Made by a program: the position numbers and the translations under genes. From Calendula officinalis (Eukaryota; Streptophyta; Magnoliopsida; Asterales; Asteraceae), in the NCBI GenBank assembly GCA_963853835.1, contig OY970825.1, forward strand, positions 43,744,908 to 43,808,907: a DNA stretch of 64,000 nucleotides, given 5' to 3'. Under the pieces are notes generated by a model. That model was not told the DNA's origin and ran no database searches. It was given only the letters and a program-made list of their open reading frames with translations. Positions 45,281 to 58,285 of the stretch are shown here, piece by piece. Positions within the stretch are counted from its first letter, which is position 1; every line of letters begins with the position of its first letter.

Positions 45281-46282
45281 TAAGTTTTAGCGAACACGTG
45301 TTGAATAGCAGCAACATGTCATTTTTTATACTTTACTAACATATCATCTTCGATGATAAGAATTTTTGTCAACTTCCAAAGCAACAACGATAAATAGTGT
45401 GGCAGTTTTTTTGATCATATTAGCATTTTACAATTTTAATTGACCCAGTGTATTCTTCTCATCTAAATAAAAAGATTATACACATGTCTAAATAAGAAAA
45501 ATATGCCCGTCGAATAAACACATCTTAATATGACCAAATGATGAATTAATGAACCTGCTAGACAACTATTCAAGTATTAGCAATGTTTTAAAATGGGATT
45601 TTAGAAGGTCTGGCCGATACCTTAAAAATGGTTGAACCCATTATAATATTATTCATCTAATCCAACTCAGAACAGTATTACAATATCCAAACATGGAAAG
45701 AATATACATACAAAGACTCCCCCACTGCGTAAAGTATAATTTTATTTTTAAACATTTGCCCAAATGAATTTGTTGAATCTTGTTTGTATAATTAGTTTCG
45801 TGTCATTGAGATAAAAAAATAAAACAAAAACCAACCACAATTCAATCATAACCGCACAAATATCGTCCAAATCAAGTTAGCATCCCACGTGCATGCCATG
45901 CCTTGTAGGTAGCCTAGTTACCTAATTCCTTAGGTCTCGATGCCAGTGCTACAACCGTCTGAGCTGAGGAGCGAAAACCCTTTTTCCGCGATCCGCCGAG
46001 GGGTGTTCCCTGATCCCAATTCCCATCTATCCGAATTCACTGCAGAGTTCAAATAAAAATAAGAGGTCAAAATAGGTTCGGGTTGAAACATTACATATAA
46101 AAAAATAGGTCAAGTCTTGTGACCTGCGAACTTTTAAATTTTCTTTTAAATTTATAATGCACAAGAAAAACTATGATAAATTCACATTAAATAAAATTAG
46201 CATAGAATCGAAGAATATTTAGTAACATGTCATTTTTCTAACCAAATTTTCCCATTTCCATTCCCCAAAAAAGAGACTTATT
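45281..46282. other. Intergenic DNA, one tRNA-like trace
   Basis: AT-rich. At 45930-45980 the minus strand reads CTCAGACGGTTGTAGCACTG then GCATCGAGACC, reminiscent of a tRNA D-arm and anticodon arm, but no complete cloverleaf can be drawn. Confidence 0.3.
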
Positions 46283-46729
46283 TCAAAACCCTAAGCTGTT
46301 GCCTTGTTGTATGAAGCTTTTGTTCTGATGCAAAACCAGATAGCACAAATCATGCACGCCTAGTGAAATTGGGGCATGAAGCACAAGAATCACGAGGAAT
46401 GCATACCTGAGATTAGAACTCCAATTGACTGACAGTCGTTGATGCATCCATTCCGTTAAGTTTACGATGGGTGTTTGAAGGTTGAAGGACTGCAGTTTAA
46501 GATGGGTGTCTGAGCTATTTAGGATGGGGTAATGTTGAAGGATAGTATACCATTTAGAAAGGAATCTTGCATCCTTAACAATAGTTGTGTTTTCCAACCA
46601 TTTGTTGTATTTCATAAGGCTTTCAGTAAGATGTGAACAAACATCTAAAACAAGAATGACACCTTCCGCACATTGAGGGCCAAGTTTCACTTTTTGACCA
46701 TGTGAAGGCCTCAAAATTTCAACACCTAA
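46283..46729 (-). other. Unidentified open frame, possible terminal exon
   Basis: After an AG acceptor (46730) the frame reads VEILRPSHGQKVKLG, GVILVLDVCSHL, and NLTEWMHQRL to a stop at 46283, about 148 codons. The sequence looks protein-like in its first half, but no family is recognised and no further exon was identified. It may be a captured or broken gene fragment. Confidence 0.25.
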
Positions 46730-47574
46730 ATAAAATGGAAGCCAGTATATTTCCTCACAAACAAACTATTATAAACCTGTAAGCTATCAAATTAACAAAT
46801 AATATTAATACAATAAAAAAAATAACGCTAACCTCCATATAGAGCAGATAGGAACTTATTGATGAAAGCTGAGGATAGTACAACACATAGCCACTAAGAA
46901 GATATCTGAAATAAAAAAACAGAAAGATTTGTAAAACTAAAACTCACAATACATCACCTCTAGAGAGTAAAAATGGTTCACTTTGGAACATAGCAAGAGT
47001 AAATGTAACGTTTTCTTGATCACCAGTCAAGAACTGCAAAAACATATTTAAACATGTTTAACAAAATCAGATTTAAAAAGAATACATGTGAGTCTGCCTT
47101 CACCTGATCATTTGCTAACTAAATAAATTGATTAAACCCTAATCTATAAAATTAAAGAATAGTCTGATTTGATTCTTAACAAAATGATTGAAAACAGATA
47201 GCAACAAAACCACAATAAAGAAGCATATATGTGGGTTTCGTTCGAGTTGTGAAAAAACCCAGAAAATCGCCCCAATGTTATAAAAAAATATAGATATGAA
47301 TTTGAATTTATTTGTGATGAAGAAGAAACAACGGGTTGTGTCCCGATGCAAAACATTGCAAGTGGTGAATTGAATGACAGGTTAGGGGTAATCGAGGAGG
47401 TGAATTGCAGTGTGAAGGAATCAAGGCAGAATTTGAATCGATGGGATAAAGGGAAATGGACATCGTGCAGGTAAGGATCGTTTTGCCCAATGGACTTGAT
47501 ACATAGGCCTGCTAAAATTTTGATGCCCGCTCAAATTTCACACTCGGTAAATTGGTAAAAGTTTAGTTTAGTTA

Positions 47575-47660
47575 ACAAATCCGCTTCTTAGGTCAGCTGG
47601 TTTAGGCGTGTGACTGTAACCTGAAGGTTTCGAGCACCACAACATTTTTTTAATAAGCCA
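47575..47660 (+). repeat. tRNA-like / SINE-like relic
   Basis: TTAGGTCAGCTGGTTTAGGC resembles an internal A box, and GGTTTCGAGCACC about 30 bp on resembles a B box with one extra base; a T-run follows. It is not an intact tRNA gene. Confidence 0.4.
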
Positions 47661-47900
47661 TACTTTTCATAATTAGTAAGTGTATTGGCTGAATTTTCAG
47701 CCTTATTAATTATAGAAAGGGTAAACTCTTTAGGAAGATATATCGTTAAATAAACTTTCCAATCCCTACTTAATTTCCAGCAGCCTGTTGTCTGGATTAT
47801 TCTAGAGTTTTCGTCTATAAACTCGACTCACACACAAATCGACCAAATAAAACTCTCAACTTCTGTTGTCAATAAATCAAATCCAAGTAAATCAAGAAGA

Positions 47901-48547
47901 ATGTTCGGGGTTGTGTTCCCAAATCGGAGTTTCCCGATCGACATCTCTACATTCACTCAAATTGATACCTTCCACTGGCTGCTCGACATGAACACCTTCG
48001 TCGGTAATGTCTCTCTCACACACATAACACTCGTAGTTTTCAATTTTCATCAGTAATTAACACCTAATTTGTATGATTTGCAGGCGAAGCGTATGATTCG
48101 ATCCGAGAAGTTTGCATTTTCCTTCTCAACAACTTCACTCTTCCAGCCGACAAAGCCCTAGCCGTCTACATCCAATCGCCTGGTTCCCCTTTCCTGTTCG
48201 TGGGCGCCGTAACCATAGCTCGACCTTCCGCCGTGCTCTCCCTCCCCTGGCCTGATCCAACCGGCGACGGTCTCCTCACTGCCCCTGACGCCGCCCCTCT
48301 CTCCGCCAAAATCGGTGTTTCAGTTGAAGATTTGTCATCTCTCCCGTCTCTTGACGTGGCGGCGGAGAAAAGGATCGAACGGTTGGCAATGAAGGTCGGT
48401 GAGAATCTGTTCAATTTTATGCAGTCGTTTTGTGGCGTTGATGGGAGCAAGTTGGTGGTGCCAATGGATATTTTGGATAGATGGTTTAAGAAGTTTCAAG
48501 AACGAGCAAAACGGGATCCTGAATACTTGAAGGGATTTGCTCTCTAG
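47901..48547 (+). CDS. Hikeshi / OPI10-like protein
   Basis: Exon 1 (47901-48003) and exon 2 (48084-48547) give 188 residues, full length for the family. It starts MFGVVFPNRSFPIDIST and contains DTFHWLLDMNTFVGEAYD, NNFTLPADKALAVYIQSPGS, ARPSAVLSLPWPDP, and the C-terminal VPMDILDRWFKKFQERAKRD. Animal Hikeshi imports Hsp70 into the nucleus on heat stress; plant homologs are linked to thermotolerance. The intron is GT-AG. TATAAAC near 47816 is a plausible TATA box. The frame is clean and ends GFAL. Confidence 0.95.
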
Positions 48548-49876
48548 TAGGTAGGTACTTTGGCTTGCTTTTAGTTCCATGCCTCTGCATATGACATATT
48601 TAATTATTCGGTTTTTAGTGTAATCTATTCTCGCAAAAACATGTATTTGTGAGGGCGCAAAACCATTTCTAATACTTCAAACATCGTGCCAATTACAACT
48701 TTTGCACGGTTTTTGCTCATCCTAAATGCAAGGGTGGCTTTAGATTGCTGCAAAACTGGGCCAAATAGTGTTTAGCATGATTGTTAGGACATTTTGTAGT
48801 TTAGTGTTGCACAACGAGTATTTGGCTCAGTTCACGAATAGGTGTGCCAAATGTCCAATAGGGACGAGTATTTACAAATTGTGCCAAAAGTAAATTTGAC
48901 ACATCTGCAAAGTAGTTGTGCCAATTGGCCTAGCTACATGGAGTGTTCCAAAGTTTTTGTGCGTGCCAGTAATAACTGCATACAGTTTGAATATAGTGAT
49001 TTGGAAACGATAAATAGAGTTCCTTGCTATATGACCTAATCAACCTTGTGATGTTAAGTGGTCAAATGTTTCTCTAGAGTAATTTACCCCTGATCAAGTA
49101 AAGTTTTATCGAGTTTGAATTATAGTTCAACTACAAATGAACAAATCCACTTGAAGTTTATAAAAACCCAACTGAACCAGACCCAATCTCTTATATCAAC
49201 TTATCTTGTCTAATTGAACAAATTTGTAATGAATACATTCAAATTGTAAGACGTATTTATAGGTGAGTTGGTGTGGGAAAACTACAAAACAACGGCCAAA
49301 TCTAACCCAAAACCTGATCTCCAGCGGCTAAAAACACGGTTTCTAAAGGAATTGCTCGATTTCCAAACTTTACCTTGAACAAGCTAAACTGGTTTTAAAT
49401 CCGGTTTTGTGGATCTGGCGGTTGGACCCATGAGTTCACGATCTGAACCTAAACCGCCGGTTTCCGAGTCGGCTCGATCCAATATACCATAAACCGGATT
49501 CAAACAATATGGTTTTGAAACCAGTTGTAATGATGTTTCCATGCGTGGAACATCGATAACAACTTGCATTTACTTTTTTATTAGGTTAGTAGTTTTCAAA
49601 TTCAGTATCTAAACATATGTATGTATATTACGTTAAATGTTGTATATTTTTGTATGTGAATGTGAATTTGAAATAAATTTGCCCGATTTCTTTTATCAAC
49701 TTGGCTTGTCTAAGTGAACAAATTTGTTACAAATATATACAAACTGAGCTTAATTTCTTGAGTTTGTAAATGAAAGTAATTAGAGACGGATTTAAGCCTT
49801 TCTACACGCACGCGCCCGCTAGAGTGAAATCCAACCGAACTAGACCCGATTTCGTTTATCAAATTGGCTTGTCTAA
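48548..49876. other. Intergenic DNA, nothing firm
   Basis: No gene recognised. Phrases such as GCTTGTCTAAGTGAACAAAT recur at about 49709 and 49867 and more loosely at 49206, a low-copy dispersed repeat. Confidence 0.4.
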
Positions 49877-49980
49877 GTGAACAAATTTGTTACAAATACA
49901 TTCAAACTGAGCTTAATTTCAAGTGAAAGTGAACAAATTTGTTACAAATACATTCAAACTGAGCTTAATTTCAAGTGAAG
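49877..49980. repeat. Tandem duplication, 52-bp period
   Basis: Two near-identical units starting GTGAACAAATTTGTTACAAA, immediately left of a Helitron. Confidence 0.8.
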
Positions 49981-50001
49981 AATTAGTGTTTATTAAAAAG
50001 A

Positions 50002-50578
50002 CTAGCAGGGTATCCGCGCAATGCGGCGGTGAGTACCCGTAACTATATTTCGAAGTGACGACAGTACCGGTGGTGGTGACAATAGCGATGTTGATGAGTG
50101 GTAGTGCGTAGTGATGGTAGGTGCTAGAAATAAATAATTGTTGCTAGAAATAAATAATTAAACGGAAATGTGGATTTTGGTAAGAGTTGGTGATTTACAG
50201 CGTCGTATATTTAATGTTATTGGGTAAAATGATTTTCGAGTAACAGACTTTTGTTATTAAGTGTGGGTGGTGTTACCAAAGTGTAATGTATAGCAAGTGG
50301 TTAACACATAGTGATAAGTTAGGAGAGGTCTTGGGTTCGAATCTTATTAGCCGCGATTTATTTTTTTTAAGGTAGAGAGCTAACTAACAAAAGTGGAAGG
50401 GTCCTTTTAAGTTTAAGGAGCTCCTTAAACTTGTCTAATGGGGTAGGCCTAAATGCTTTATATAGTAGTAAGATTTTTAAGGTAGAGAACTAACTAACAA
50501 AAGTGGAAAAATCGTTAAAATCAAGTTCCTTAAACTTGTCTAATGAGGTAGGCCTAAATGCTTTATATAATAGTAAGA
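50002..50578 (-). mobile_element. Non-autonomous Helitron with duplicated 5' end
   Basis: On the minus strand the 3' end is CTAG (50005-50002) preceded by a GC hairpin. The 5' end TCTTACTA occurs twice, starting at 50473 and 50578. The roughly 105-bp terminal segment (GGCCTAC...TTCTCTACC and similar) is repeated in tandem. Internal sequence matches 8523-8974 in opposite orientation. Both 5' ends have A before TC, as expected for insertion at AT. Confidence 0.85.
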
Positions 50579-50965
50579 TATGTAATATGAAGTATATTTT
50601 TCACTAATTATTCAATTAAGAATTAGAACAACAATAATTTGTTATTTATTTTAAAGGTCTATCACTAATATGCATAAAAAATATCGTACATTGAATAAAA
50701 AAAGTAATATTTTTAAAATTCAGGGGTTTATCTTTTGTTATTTTGCCTAGGGATTGTCATTACCATTTTCATATTTTAAAATGGAGGAATATTAGTGATA
50801 TGTTCAGACGTGTTGCCACATCCACGCACCGGTTAGTAAAACCGCTTGTTTCTTTAATATCGAGATCCTTGAAATCTCAATCAGTCAACAAAACGAACGG
50901 CCATAAACACCTAACCCGATTTGAAATAGAAAGCCATCTATCTATTGCACGCGAAAGCTAAACAA

Positions 50966-53074
50966 ATGGCGGTGAACAACGGTGGCGCAACGGAAAAAAA
51001 TAACGACGGCGTGGTGTTATCGTCGTCGGTTGTTGAGGATGAAAATCCTCCACCGAAAGGCACCGGCAAAGGCAGATGCAGAGGTGAATTAAGAGAAGAT
51101 GCAACTCTGTTGGGCGTTTTGAATCACCTTATCAAATCCATTGTGGATCCTGATGAATATTCAGGTATGGCTGACCGGATGAAGAAATCGGTTATGGAGG
51201 CCGCTCCTATGTTTCGTGAAGCTATCCTCAACACGCGCCGGGACCTTCTTCTATGGACACGTGACGGCAGTTCTCTCCGTGCCCTCCTGGTTGTTTCTGT
51301 GAGTATTTCGCCCTAAATTAGATATCTCATTTAGTTTTGGATTTGGTTCTTAATTGGCCAATTGAGATTTTGGAAGTAGTTTTTGGCTTACTTCATTAAT
51401 GAATCAATGATTTTCTAGATTTTGAAATAAATAACCCTCATCATCTGTATTTGAATTTATGTAGTTGATTGATTGATGTAGTAGGTAGGGCAAACGTTTC
51501 TTATCTACAATATCAGTTTTTTACTGATAACAAAATTGAGGTAGATTTAGGAGCAAAAAATCCATAATAAGTGGTCTCGTTAGGGCTCCTGATACGATGG
51601 GATGGTAGGTTTTATGTGATTAATGTTATTTTGATATTCATTTTGCTGTTTGTACGTGGCTTCGAGTTCATGGAAAGGATTGGAAAATTGGAGAAATTTT
51701 AGGGTTGATATTTTCTACTGAAAATTGGTAGTTTATATGTTGAGAAAACATAAAAAGTTAACTCACAAAGGACTTATTGCAGACATACATATTACTCTAA
51801 AGTTCGATTCTGTTATGCCTATGATGGATTTCCTCCCAAGTGTTCAAATATACAAAACTAACCAAGTCCTTGTGCAGGAAACTAAGTGCTTTGGCTTTAT
51901 TTCACAAATATTTCTTATTTAATATTGAATTTGTATGAGATATTTAGAAGAATGTACCATATAGATACGAAAATTATTGTCATTTGCTTTTACATTATAT
52001 AAAAATAAGGAAAATGCTAATGACAGCCCTTAGGGTTGTCATTAAGAAGACAAAATACACAAAAGACAACCCCTGAATTTTAGGAATATTACCTTTTTAA
52101 TCAATGTACAAGCTTTTTATGCATGTCATTAGCAAAACCCTAAAAATAAAGGGAAAATTGTCAAGAAAGGTAATATAGTACACCATATACAAAATTGGAG
52201 CACTTAACGTGTCCATGGTAACATTATTAACGTGTGCTTTTTGTAACACTTTTTGATCTTAATGCAATTTATCTCTAACAATTCCGTCATCTAATGTGTG
52301 CAACTTGTGATTGTTACAGGCGGGAATAGTTGTTTCGTTAGGTTTGACCGGATTGGTGGGATTTATGCTCTTCTTTGTTGCAGCAACCGTTAATGCGGTT
52401 GTTATTTCTTGTCTGATATCAGTTGCAGCAGTTGGAGGGTTTTTAGCTATTTTCTTTGCTTGCTTCACCACTTTCTATATTGCCATCTTGTTCATTGCTG
52501 CTTTTATTACTTTCACTGTAACCATCTCATCAATCATAGCTGCTATTTTCGCTGCAGGTATATAATATCATGAGTAAATTACACAAATGGTCCTTTAGGT
52601 TTGTAGTATGTTACATATTTGGTCCTTTTGTTTCATAAATTACACTGCTAGTCCTTATTTCTGAAACTATTGACACGTTTGGTCCTTTACCAAAACAGAC
52701 GTTAACTTTTCCCGTGGGTTTTTATGGGTCTCAAATTGGTGAAGGGAAATGGAGGACATATTTACCCCCTCACGTGACCATACTTGATGGGGAAAAATAA
52801 ACGCCTGTTTATATAAATGTGTGAATTTATGAAACTAAAGGGCCAAATATGTAATATGGTACAAGGCTAAAGGACCATTTGTGTAATTTACTCTATAATC
52901 ATTTCATCTTTTATTGCATGTGAGGATGATACATTCGTAATGTTATGTGTATCAGGTTGGATTGGGTTCTTTTGGATGACGTGGTTGGCAGTGTCAAAAG
53001 GTGCCAGCCTGGCAAGGCGTTCATTGGGACAATCACAAGCATATTATGCACCCAATGTTTCTAAAGAGCAGTGA
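50966..53074 (+). CDS. Small membrane protein, LDAP-interacting protein (LDIP)-like
   Basis: Exons 50966-51298, 52320-52557 and 52956-53074 join in frame to 229 residues. The N-terminal half is soluble (STGKGRxxGELRED-like GKGRCRGELREDATLLGVLN, then MADRMKKSVMEAAPMFREAI and RRDLLLWTRDGSSLRAL). Exon 2 codes about 80 very hydrophobic residues (LGLTGLVGFMLFFVAATVNA, FLAIFFACFTTFYIAILFIA), two to three membrane segments or a hairpin. It ends with GWIGFFWMTWLAVSKGASLA. From memory this matches plant LDIP, which recruits LDAP to lipid droplets; I hold the name loosely. All splice sites are GT-AG. Intron 2 carries a family B MITE. Confidence 0.85.
52572..52893. mobile_element. MITE family B copy 2, in LDIP-like intron 2
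   Basis: 322 bp with ends GAGTAAATTACACAAATGGT and its near-complement ending CTC. Flanks TATAATATCAT and TATAATCAT agree except for 2 bp, suggesting a 9-11 bp duplication. Confidence 0.75.
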
Positions 53075-54462
53075 TAATCATGTCCATTCAATGCATATAA
53101 AGGAGTTGATGTACTCTCTAGTCTAGTTATGGAAGCAAAATAAGCCTCTTGTCACACATTCTCATTCTCATATATAATAAGTATATACAGTAGTTTTTTA
53201 TTTATTTATTCTTCTAAGTAAACAAATACTATTAGTCAACAACAAGTTGCACAAACATTGATTATGCCCTCATGCTCCTTAATGACTTAAAATCAAAAGT
53301 ATTGTAGAGAGGAGGCTGGTGGTTTGATTTGGTCTTTTAATTGTGAAAAACGACCCTAGATCAATTAGCCATCTCTAACTTTTAATGCTATCTGTTACAC
53401 TTAAACTTATAATTACAACGTAAAGATAGTGTTTATACTAACAGTCTCCAACCCATTGTATTATAATTAACATTAAAATAATAATCTTGATATACTCCTA
53501 ATATTATATTGAATTCTTAACAATATTTAGTGTTGGTGAACAGTGTTACACTAATACTATGTATAATGTTAGGTTTAGTGTGGGTTGTAGCCATTTTGTG
53601 TAAATTACTGTATAAAAACTACAAATTTACTGTTGAGTTGGAGATGTTGTGATTCGTGTTTCCACCAAGAGTCATATAAGTTCAATATAACACACAATAC
53701 ATTTAAAAATTGTGTGTTATTAATCGTCTCTGCATAAACTAACTTAATAAGAGCGTTTTTAGGGTTTTAATTATATTCACTATTTTCTTTACCATTTGTA
53801 TATTCAAGATCATATTCACATGCATATAATATAGTATATACATTTCAAATAACGACAACTTTTAGTTATAAAGTGACTTATCAAATTATTTTGGTTTGTT
53901 CAACTCTATGACGTTTATGTAGTAATAAAAAAGAAAGAGCATGAACTAGGCAAGAGCAAGGAATGGATTTTAAGTGAGTTAAAACCGGAAGGAGGAGACA
54001 AAGGTCAGTTCTATAATTAGATCAATTAGTAAGTTAAATGACCAGAATCTTACAAGTTTTTAAAGGGTAATTTAATCATTTTACCTATAAAAAATGAGAA
54101 CTCAAATTTATAATGATAATTGTAAGGCTATTGATGTCTTCTATGCATCTTTCCCTATTTCATTTTCCTAAAACAAAAAAATAAAAATAAAATAAAATAA
54201 AACGCCAAACACATTAATCCTTCCAATTATCAACAAAAAGTTCGTTTACATCACAGAAATTTCAGTACATTCAAAATGACACTTTTAATAAACAAATATA
54301 CAAACAAACAAAAAAAGTTCCGAAACCGAAAAGTAAAACCCATCATCAATATACGTAAGTAAAATCACTTTGGTGTTTTGATCCTAACGCTATGTTTGAC
54401 TTAATACGTAAAAATAAATAATGATAGCTACAAAAAATATGATGTATAAGAAAGAGTAAAAA
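53075..54462. other. Intergenic DNA between convergent genes
   Basis: AT-rich 3' flanks of the membrane-protein and kinase genes. No coding or repeat feature recognised. Confidence 0.4.
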
Positions 54463-57053
54463 TTATCCTCTGGTTGTCCCCCTCATAGCATTAATCTGCT
54501 CCAAAATGTCGACCACTTGTGTCATATCAGGCCGTTTTCGGGGTTCTTGTTCTAGACAATGAAGGACTAATTGAGCTAATAACATTGCGGCTTTACTGGA
54601 ATATTGGCCTTCTATTCTCGCATCCATTATTGTTTTTAATTTTTTTCTGTTTGGGAGTAACGGTTTTATCCACTCCACCAGATTGTTCTGTGGGGCCGGC
54701 CGGCCTTTGTCAACGGCCCGTAGCCCCGTCATCATCTCTAGCAGCACAACCCCAAACCCATAAACATCGCTCTTAACGTATAAATGGCCTGTAGTATTGG
54801 TTGGTATATAATGTAAGTTTGTGAGGTTTTATCAAAACATAAACCAAAACCAATTGGTTCTAAGAGTAGTAGCTTAGGACCCTTATAAACACATTACAGA
54901 TTCATATACTTGGTATTGGTATACCATGTCGAATTGGTCCATATCGGTCAAAACTCATAAACTTGGTCAAATTCTCCAAAGAGATTATTACATGTAACTT
55001 GAAGAATAAACACGCGTATGAAATTAAAGACACGAGAATAAAAATTGAACTAAATTTTCATTTTTAGTAAATCACGTTCGTAATGTGAAAACAAATGGTA
55101 AAGGCCCTCTCATCAACTTTTACAACTCAAATGGGTAACTGGTCAAATACTGGGATAAATGGGATAGGAAACAAACTTTTAATGGCTAATATGGGACAAA
55201 TTTTAAGTATATCAATCAATCTGGGACAAAATGGAAAGCAAATAGGGTTTTTATAAAGTTTGCCCTTATTTTTTTAATAATAACTCACAAATATGTTTAT
55301 TGATTATTTAAGACTTTCTCAAACTTTTATTTGTTGTACTACACTGTCATATAATTTAGATGTTTCAGCAACATCATAGTGATAATTTTCATCACCATTG
55401 TCCTATAATTTGGGAATGATTCGTGTTATTTTGAAAACATGGGGATGAAAGTTTAATATTATCTAAACTACAAGGACGATTTATGTAACATGCTTGAAAC
55501 CCATGACTTTCTAGTTAGAGAGATAAACATTATTGGTTGCTCTTTACAAGGACATTAAATTTGAAGACTTTGACCTTGACTTTTTGAGTGCAGGTCCAAA
55601 GTCAACAAATTTGCAATTTAATTTAAATGGTAGACTTTAACTTTGAAGGTCAAATATCCAAGATTCAACCTATAATAATAATAATATTAATTAAAAAAGA
55701 GAGGTGACCTGTAGCAATGTACTCAGGAGCAGCATAACCATATGTCCCCATAATCCTTGTTGTTACATGTGACACTCCACCTGACGGACCCAATTTCGCC
55801 AACCCAAAATCTGAGATTTTTGCATTGTAATTCTACAAATAGTAAAAAAAAAATGACGTTAGAAAGAAAATAAATATATAATCTTAGAGAGAAAATGGTT
55901 ATATAATAAAACTCTCTCTCAGTCTCACCCCATCAAGCAATATATTTGAGGCTTTAATATCTCTGTAAATAACGTTATCATCCGAACTATGTAAAAAAGC
56001 TAGCCCCCGAGCTGCACCTATTGCTATTTTAAGCCGTAGAGCCCAAGAAAGTATTGCTGACCCTCCTGCACAAACCAATAACTTTCACCAATCACACACA
56101 CACACACATACACATAAAAGTTAGAGTTATATTTACGTCTAAAGAGGTGGTTTTCCAAGCTTCCTTTCTGCAAGAATTCATACACAAGTAGAAGGTCTTT
56201 GTCTTCCCTACAGTACCCAAGAAGCTTCACCAAGTTAGGATGAGAAAGCCGCCCTAAAAAGTTCACTTCCGACTGCAAAAACCAAGCAATTTTGAATTGC
56301 AGGGCAGTTTGGTCACAAAAGTTTCGTAAGGAAATTGTTTGCCTAAAAACTGCATTTAATTTTACCATAACTAGAAACTTATATGCCTTTGACTCTTCCG
56401 ACTACTTCCTAAAATAAACCGAGGGTTTTTCTAACTAACCTATGTTATAGGGTACATATGCCATTAATGAACATAAATTTTTTATTTAAATACATATTTA
56501 AAAGATAAATTAGAGTTAATACATATCTAGAAAATACAGACCTGCCATTCTTGAAAGCCTTGAACACTTTCATGATTCAATTTCTTGATAGCCACCGTAG
56601 CTCCGGTGCCATTTTTGGAGGGTAACATTGTATTTTCCTCCACCCAACCCTTATAAACAGTCCCAAAACCTCCCACGCCCAAAATTAATTTAAAATTTTT
56701 AGTGCAGGCCTTCAAATCTGAATACGTATACACCTTTAAATCCGCCGCCGGCAACACCTCTCCGGCCGGCGAAGCACTGTCGACGCCGGTGCTACTACTC
56801 GTCACTGAAATCCCGACACCGTTACTGCTCGTACCAATTGATGTCCCTAAATCCCAAATACACCGATTGGTAAAATATTTCAATATTTATTCAAGCAATA
56901 AATTCAGAATAAAATGAAAGCCTCATAACTTTAAGCAAACAACAAAATTGGAAATTAACCTGTAGTGGAAGAAGGTCTAGTGTTGGTGCTTGGATTGGCG
57001 GAGATGGTGGAATTGGCATCTGCAGTAGCAGCAGCGTGTATACAGTTTCCCAT
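54463..57053 (-). CDS. Receptor-like cytoplasmic kinase, RLCK VII / PIX13-PBL type
   Basis: Six minus-strand exons join in frame to 373 residues: 57053-56960, 56846-56542, 56272-56137, 56065-55929, 55832-55709 and 54788-54463. MGNC at the start is an N-myristoylation/palmitoylation signal, so plasma-membrane attachment is expected. A Ser/Thr-rich linker leads to YTYSDLKACTKNFK and the kinase domain: glycine loop GVGGFGTVYKGW, VAIKKL lysine, catalytic loop YRDIKASNILLD, SDFGLAKLG, APEYIATG, and DVYGFGVVLLEMMTG. The catalytic loop has Tyr where HRD kinases have His, as in many RLCK VII members. The family relays immune and growth receptor signals. All introns are GT-AG; no damage seen. Confidence 0.95.
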
Positions 57054-57742
57054 TTTGATGAGAATTAACGCAGTTGGTAGCTTTTCATAATAAAGTGATT
57101 TAATCTTTGATTCTGCCGAGTTTTTAGAGAGAGAAACGAATTGCGTGGACTTTTGAAAGCTACGTTATATTGGTATTTTCCAAGGTCGTGGTTTCTTGGT
57201 GGTCCTATATGTTATGTTATCACTTTCCATACTCTCTCTTTTATCAACTTTTATTTTCACCTTTTTATACTTTATCCTAAAAATACATAGTTTAGAGAAC
57301 TACAATTTTTTTCTCTCACTTAAATTCATTTTAATTGGGTGAAACTTAAAAATAAACAACTAATTTGAAATATATCAAAATAGCAATAAAATTAAAATGA
57401 ATGGAGTAGTTATTTATCAAAACTACCAGTGATTCAACATATCAACATCACCACCACCTCATGTGTATTAAATCATTTGTGATTCCACACTGTCGACCAC
57501 CACCACTATCACCTCATGTATATTAAATCACATGTGATTCAATACGCTCGAACACCACCACCAACAACCTCTGTCAGCGACTGTCTCCAACACAGGCAAC
57601 CCCTCGCCACCGTCGACTGCTTGCAATCACATGTAATTGCGCCGGCGGGCGATGGTGGTTGTATATTGAATCACATGTGATTTGATGGTGGTGGTGGTTA
57701 AAAGATCTTTTGATCCAATGGCTAAGATTTGTCCCTTGAGAC
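57054..57742. other. Kinase upstream region and decayed repeat
   Basis: CT-rich leader near the kinase start, then repeats of ATCACATGTGATTCAAT-like palindromes (57520-57690) ending TAAGATTTGTCCCTTGAGAC, the right-hand motif of MITE family A. A degenerate family A copy probably ends here and resumes after 58293. Confidence 0.45.
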
Positions 57743-58285
57743 TAGAGATGCAAATGGGTACGGGTAATAGCGGGTATTTCAAACTCGTACACGTACCCGA
57801 CCCGCTATTCCCATAACCGTCCCGTGCCCGGTCAAATCCCCGTCGGGTTCGGGTAGAAAAAATCCTTGCCGGGTACGGGTAACCCGACGGGTACCCGTTC
57901 AATAAAAAAATCAAACAACATAGCTAAAACATTTAACACTCCTAGTCCGTTCATGCTTATTTCGTTCAATACGTAACGGACTAACGGGAGACAGGCCAGA
58001 TTTTAACCATTATTAGATTGGGCTAAAAATAGATTAAGAGTTTGGCAAAGTTTGGGTAGTCACCAGTAGCTAAACCTGTATTAAAAAAATTACACATTAA
58101 TATAAATATTCGGGTCGGGTATAAACGGTGCGGGTATTATAAAACCGTACCCGACCCCTACCCGCTCTCGAGTATGAAATTTAAACTCATCCCCGACCCG
58201 TTACTCGTTTAGACGGGTAATACCCACCCCGTAAAACTCGGGTACCGGCAGGTACCCGAACCCGCGGGTCAAATTTGCATCCTTA
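57743..58285. mobile_element. hAT-type MITE with perfect 8-bp duplication
   Basis: 543 bp. Ends TAGAGATGCAAAT and ATTTGCATCCTTA are inverted; CTTGAGAC flanks it exactly at 57735-57742 and 58286-58293. The interior is full of CGGGTAC/GTACCCG motifs. It has inserted into the end of a family A MITE. Confidence 0.85.

Noticed and set aside
45930..45985. tRNA gene on the minus strand
   Set aside because: D-arm-like and anticodon-like pieces but no acceptor stem or T-arm.
47139..47490. Minus-strand frames of 60-70 codons near 47.3 kb as a gene
   Set aside because: Start-rich but no splice-supported continuation or recognisable family.
48166..48580. Minus-strand frames opposite the Hikeshi gene
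   Set aside because: Shadow frames of a well-recognised conserved gene.
49860..49980. CRISPR-like repeat
   Set aside because: Two direct tandem copies without spacers in a plant nuclear region.
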